Part shown: positions 61,684 to 64,000 of the stretch, piece by piece
Position numbering within the stretch: position 1 is the first letter of the stretch
How the letters are laid out: each line of letters begins with the position of its first letter
Assembly (NCBI GenBank): GCA_019113205.1
Contig: DXHX01000028.1
Span: forward strand, 1-64,000
From: Candidatus Pseudogracilibacillus intestinigallinarum
GTDB lineage: Bacteria > Bacillota > Bacilli > Bacillales > Amphibacillaceae
Length of the DNA stretch: 64,000 nt
Direction: 5' to 3'
Translations under genes and position numbers: made by a program
Notes under the pieces: generated by a model
What the model saw: the letters and a program-made list of their open reading frames with translations, nothing else
The model's database searches: none
Told to the model about the DNA's origin: nothing

Positions 61684-63498
61684 ATGAGTAAAAGGAATTA
61701 TATGTTTTTGTTTGTGTTCATCATTATGGTACTATTCCCTAAACCTGGGTCTAGTACGATACATGCTGAAGCAGCAAACTTGATAGATTCAGAAGTAAAC
61801 CTCGACACATCCAGTATCTCCTTAGATGGAGACTGGTATATGTTCCAGGAACAATTATTGTCACCGGAACAAATAAAACAACGTTTAGATCGATTAGAGG
61901 GAAAAATTGTTACCATCCCCAATTCATTTGATACACATTTTGACAAAGTGAATAGCTTTGCTACATATACTAAAAGAATTGATATTCCAGAAGAGTATAT
62001 TGGACGAACATTTGGGATCCATGTGCCATTCCAATATAGTGCCTATCGTTTATATGTTGATGAAAAATTAGTTGCAAGAAATGGAACGGTTGGAACAAAT
62101 AGTGAGGAACATCGTGCTGAAATGGGGCCTGATACTGGATATTTTGTAGTGAACAGTCCTACGGTTTATGTTACGATGCAAGTATCGAGTTTTGATCATA
62201 TTCGTGGTGGATTTGAAAATTCTATTACGTTTGGACTTACCTCTGTCATCAATAAAGAGTTTTATAGAACAGTTACTTGGACACTATTTTTAAATGGATC
62301 GATTTTTATTACTGGGCTATTTATGTTCATTCTTTCCATTTATCGTAGAGAAGAAAAAGCATATTTTATATTTGGTTTGTTTGCGATGTTAATTTCCGTT
62401 CGTTCGCTTTTTGCTGTTCCATTTATTTATACGTTAATGTTTTTAAATATTGATTGGGTATGGGGAACACGGTTAGAATACATATTAACATTATTAACAT
62501 CGGCCTTATATGTTATTTTTCTTTGGAAATTCCACGAAAAATATTTCAATAAAAATGTCATGTATTTTATTGTTAGTGTTCATGCTGTATTAGTTTTTGT
62601 GACATTATTCACACAACCAATATTGTTCCAAGATTTATATTTTAAAGGAATGCTTTTTTCCATTCCATATTTTATTTACGTGCTCTATGTCATAATCATC
62701 AGTATTAAAAACCAATTGACGTATGCGAAATTAAATGTAGTAGGAATTATTATTATATTTATCGGGTTTTTTAATGATTATGCAGTCGGACAAAATTTGT
62801 ATCAATTTTACAATTTAATGTTACCGGCAGTGATGCTTTATATTTTAATCCATGTGTATATTATGGGGCGTGATTTTGCGAAGTATAAAAACGACACATT
62901 AATATTAAATGAGCAGTTGTTAACATTGAATGCATCGCTCGACAGGAAAGTATATAAGCGAACGAAGGAATTGGAAAAAGCGAATGCACAATTAGCGAAA
63001 TTAGCATATATAGATGGATTAACAAAAGTACCAAATCGTCATGCATTGAATAGGCAAATTGAGAAAATGAAACTAGATAGTGACAATCGTTGCCTACCTA
63101 TTTCTGTCATGATGTTCGATGTCGATTATTTTAAGCAATATAATGATCACTACGGCCATATAGCAGGAGATGAAGTGTTACGGCAAGTCGCTCAAGCAAT
63201 GGAAAGTGCATTACCGAAGGATTGCTTTTTTGCAAGATATGGAGGAGAGGAATTCGTCATTATATTAAAAAATGCTTCTCTTGATCGCGCTATATTATTA
63301 GCGGAAAAAGTTCGCAAAAAGATTGAACGTGAACAAATTGCACATGTAAAGAGTGAGTATGAGATACTTACTATTAGTGTTGGAGTAACGACATCAACAG
63401 CACCTTTAGAAGAAACAGATGTGAATGAACTGATTCAAGAAGCTGATGAATTATTATATGTTTCTAAACGTAATGGCCGTAATCAAGTCGTTTATTAA
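61684..63498 (+). CDS. Diguanylate cyclase with 7TM-DISM-like sensor
   Basis: A 604-residue membrane enzyme that should make cyclic di-GMP. Signal peptide (about residues 1-29), extracellular beta-rich domain (about 30-195) like 7TMR-DISM-type ligand modules, seven to eight helices (about 200-400), coiled-coil linker (LNEQLLTLNASLDRK), then GGDEF domain with active-site GGEEF (YGGEEFVII) and DVDYFKQYND metal residues. An RxxD autoinhibition site is not evident. AAGGAG precedes the start. No EAL or HD-GYP partner is in the window. Input signal unknown. Confidence 0.9.
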   Translation: MSKRNYMFLFVFIIMVLFPKPGSSTIHAEAANLIDSEVNLDTSSISLDGDWYMFQEQLLSPEQIKQRLDRLEGKIVTIPNSFDTHFDKVNSFATYTKRIDIPEEYIGRTFGIHVPFQYSAYRLYVDEKLVARNGTVGTNSEEHRAEMGPDTGYFVVNSPTVYVTMQVSSFDHIRGGFENSITFGLTSVINKEFYRTVTWTLFLNGSIFITGLFMFILSIYRREEKAYFIFGLFAMLISVRSLFAVPFIYTLMFLNIDWVWGTRLEYILTLLTSALYVIFLWKFHEKYFNKNVMYFIVSVHAVLVFVTLFTQPILFQDLYFKGMLFSIPYFIYVLYVIIISIKNQLTYAKLNVVGIIIIFIGFFNDYAVGQNLYQFYNLMLPAVMLYILIHVYIMGRDFAKYKNDTLILNEQLLTLNASLDRKVYKRTKELEKANAQLAKLAYIDGLTKVPNRHALNRQIEKMKLDSDNRCLPISVMMFDVDYFKQYNDHYGHIAGDEVLRQVAQAMESALPKDCFFARYGGEEFVIILKNASLDRAILLAEKVRKKIEREQIAHVKSEYEILTISVGVTTSTAPLEETDVNELIQEADELLYVSKRNGRNQVVY

Positions 63499-63614
63499 AA
63501 GTATTTTTTATTAAGTGCATGTGGTAGCATGAATTAGTTGAAAAAAAGCGTTATGTTGCCTATGATGATGGTATGTTCATTCATGTTAAAATAAAGATGT
63601 AAATGAAATAGATG

Positions 63615-63664
63615 AAACCATTGTACATAATGTGTTTTTTTCCATTATGCAATGGTTTTTTATT
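63615..63664 (+). terminator. Terminator between the cyclase and YitT-family gene
   Basis: AAACCATTG / CAATGGTTT and CATAATG / CATTATG arms with a small bulge, then TTTTTTA. Confidence 0.85.
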
Positions 63665-63685
63665 TTCTATAAAAGGAGGAAAAAT

Positions 63686-64000
63686 ATGTTTTTTATGGAA
63701 GCGAAACGAATTGCTGTCGTTATTTTAGGTTCTTTTTTATTAGCAATTTCATTAAACTTTTTCTTAATTGAGGCAAATGTATATGCAAGTGGTTTCAGTG
63801 GGTTAGCTCAATTATTGTCGAGTATTTTCAACGACTTTTTATCGATTAATATCGGTACAGGGGTACTCTTATTAATTTTAAACGTTCCAGTCCTTATTAT
63901 CGGTTGGTTTAAAATCGGAAAAGGATTTACGATATATAGTATTTTGTCAGTAATTTTTTCAACAATATTTTTAGAATTGTTGCCAATCATTTCTTTATCT
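63686..64000 (+). CDS. YitT-family membrane protein, 5' part
   Basis: The frame starts at ATG 63686 (AAAGGAGGAA site) and is open to the window end, 105 codons. It matches the start of YitT/YebE (DUF161-DUF2179) proteins: FLLAISLNFFLIEANVYASGFSGLAQLL, INIGTGVLLLILNVPVLI. Several hydrophobic helices are visible. The C-terminal DUF2179 domain lies beyond the window. Function unknown; paralogues are numerous in Bacillaceae. Confidence 0.88.
   Translation, partial: MFFMEAKRIAVVILGSFLLAISLNFFLIEANVYASGFSGLAQLLSSIFNDFLSINIGTGVLLLILNVPVLIIGWFKIGKGFTIYSILSVIFSTIFLELLPIISLS

Noticed and set aside
61684-63498. Cyclic di-GMP phosphodiesterase activity
   Set aside because: There is a GGEEF cyclase site but no EAL or HD-GYP domain.

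Overview
This window looks like chromosome from a low-G+C Gram-positive bacterium of the Bacillaceae. The reasons are strong AGGAGG-type ribosome sites, frequent TTG and GTG starts, consensus sigma-A promoters, CcpA-type cre sites, T-box-free purine and TPP riboswitches of Bacillus type, and close Bacillus-style gene sets (ykoGHI-like, xpt-pbuX, gabR/gabTD, swrC-like). No rRNA, tRNA, CRISPR array, prophage or intact insertion sequence was seen. Both window edges cut a gene: an Asn/Asp/Glu-rich lipoprotein at the left and a YitT-family membrane protein at the right.

Layout. 0.7-3.8 kb: tryptophan catabolism, with kynA diverging from kynU and an alpha/beta-hydrolase formamidase. The divergent region holds a perfect palindrome that contains the kynA -10 box. 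3.9-4.8 kb: TPP riboswitch and thiT. 5.0-15.5 kb: a long co-directional run encoding a molybdenum hydroxylase (CoxG, CoxS, CoxL form II, CoxM), its maturation factors (two XdhC-like proteins, a MocA-like cytidylyltransferase), then PxpB, PxpC, a biotin carrier, a biotin carboxylase and PxpA. 15.6-22.4 kb: gabR diverging from gabT and gabD, followed by an MFS transporter and a TIM-barrel protein that have their own promoter and an attenuator-like leader.

Read together, 5-22 kb looks like a catabolic island. A cofactor-matured Mo enzyme would oxidise an N-heterocycle, a split urea-carboxylase-like machine would open the lactam, and GabT/GabD would pass the omega-amino acid to succinate. This is the best candidate for an undescribed system in the window. 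The substrate is inferred, not seen.

22.4-26.6 kb: an MgtC-like protein, a NagD-like phosphatase, an orphan GlpP antiterminator and an AbgT-type transporter. 26.6-27.2 kb: an ISL3-like transposase remnant next to a Bacillaceae-type palindromic repeat, with a second copy at 41 kb. 27.3-32.7 kb: a phnDCEE uptake operon (minus strand) diverging from a cytoplasmic 5'-nucleotidase-like enzyme. 32.9-40.8 kb: DUF488, YceI, an ArsR/P1B-4 metal efflux pair, a FAD-Rieske oxidoreductase, a ten-helix membrane protein and a DHA2 exporter. 41.3-46.6 kb: a lipoprotein, a large single-pass surface protein and a three-gene ABC-2 exporter. 46.7-55.0 kb: ferredoxin-CDGSH fusion, GNAT, CoA-disulfide reductase-like enzyme, a two-component system with a PepSY protein, an aromatic amino acid permease, and a VTC/DUF4956 pair. 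55.3-59.3 kb: an RND exporter diverging from a TetR regulator with overlapping promoters and a shared operator. 59.4-61.5 kb: a guanine riboswitch, xpt broken by an in-frame stop, and pbuX. 61.7-64 kb: a membrane diguanylate cyclase and the start of a YitT-family gene.
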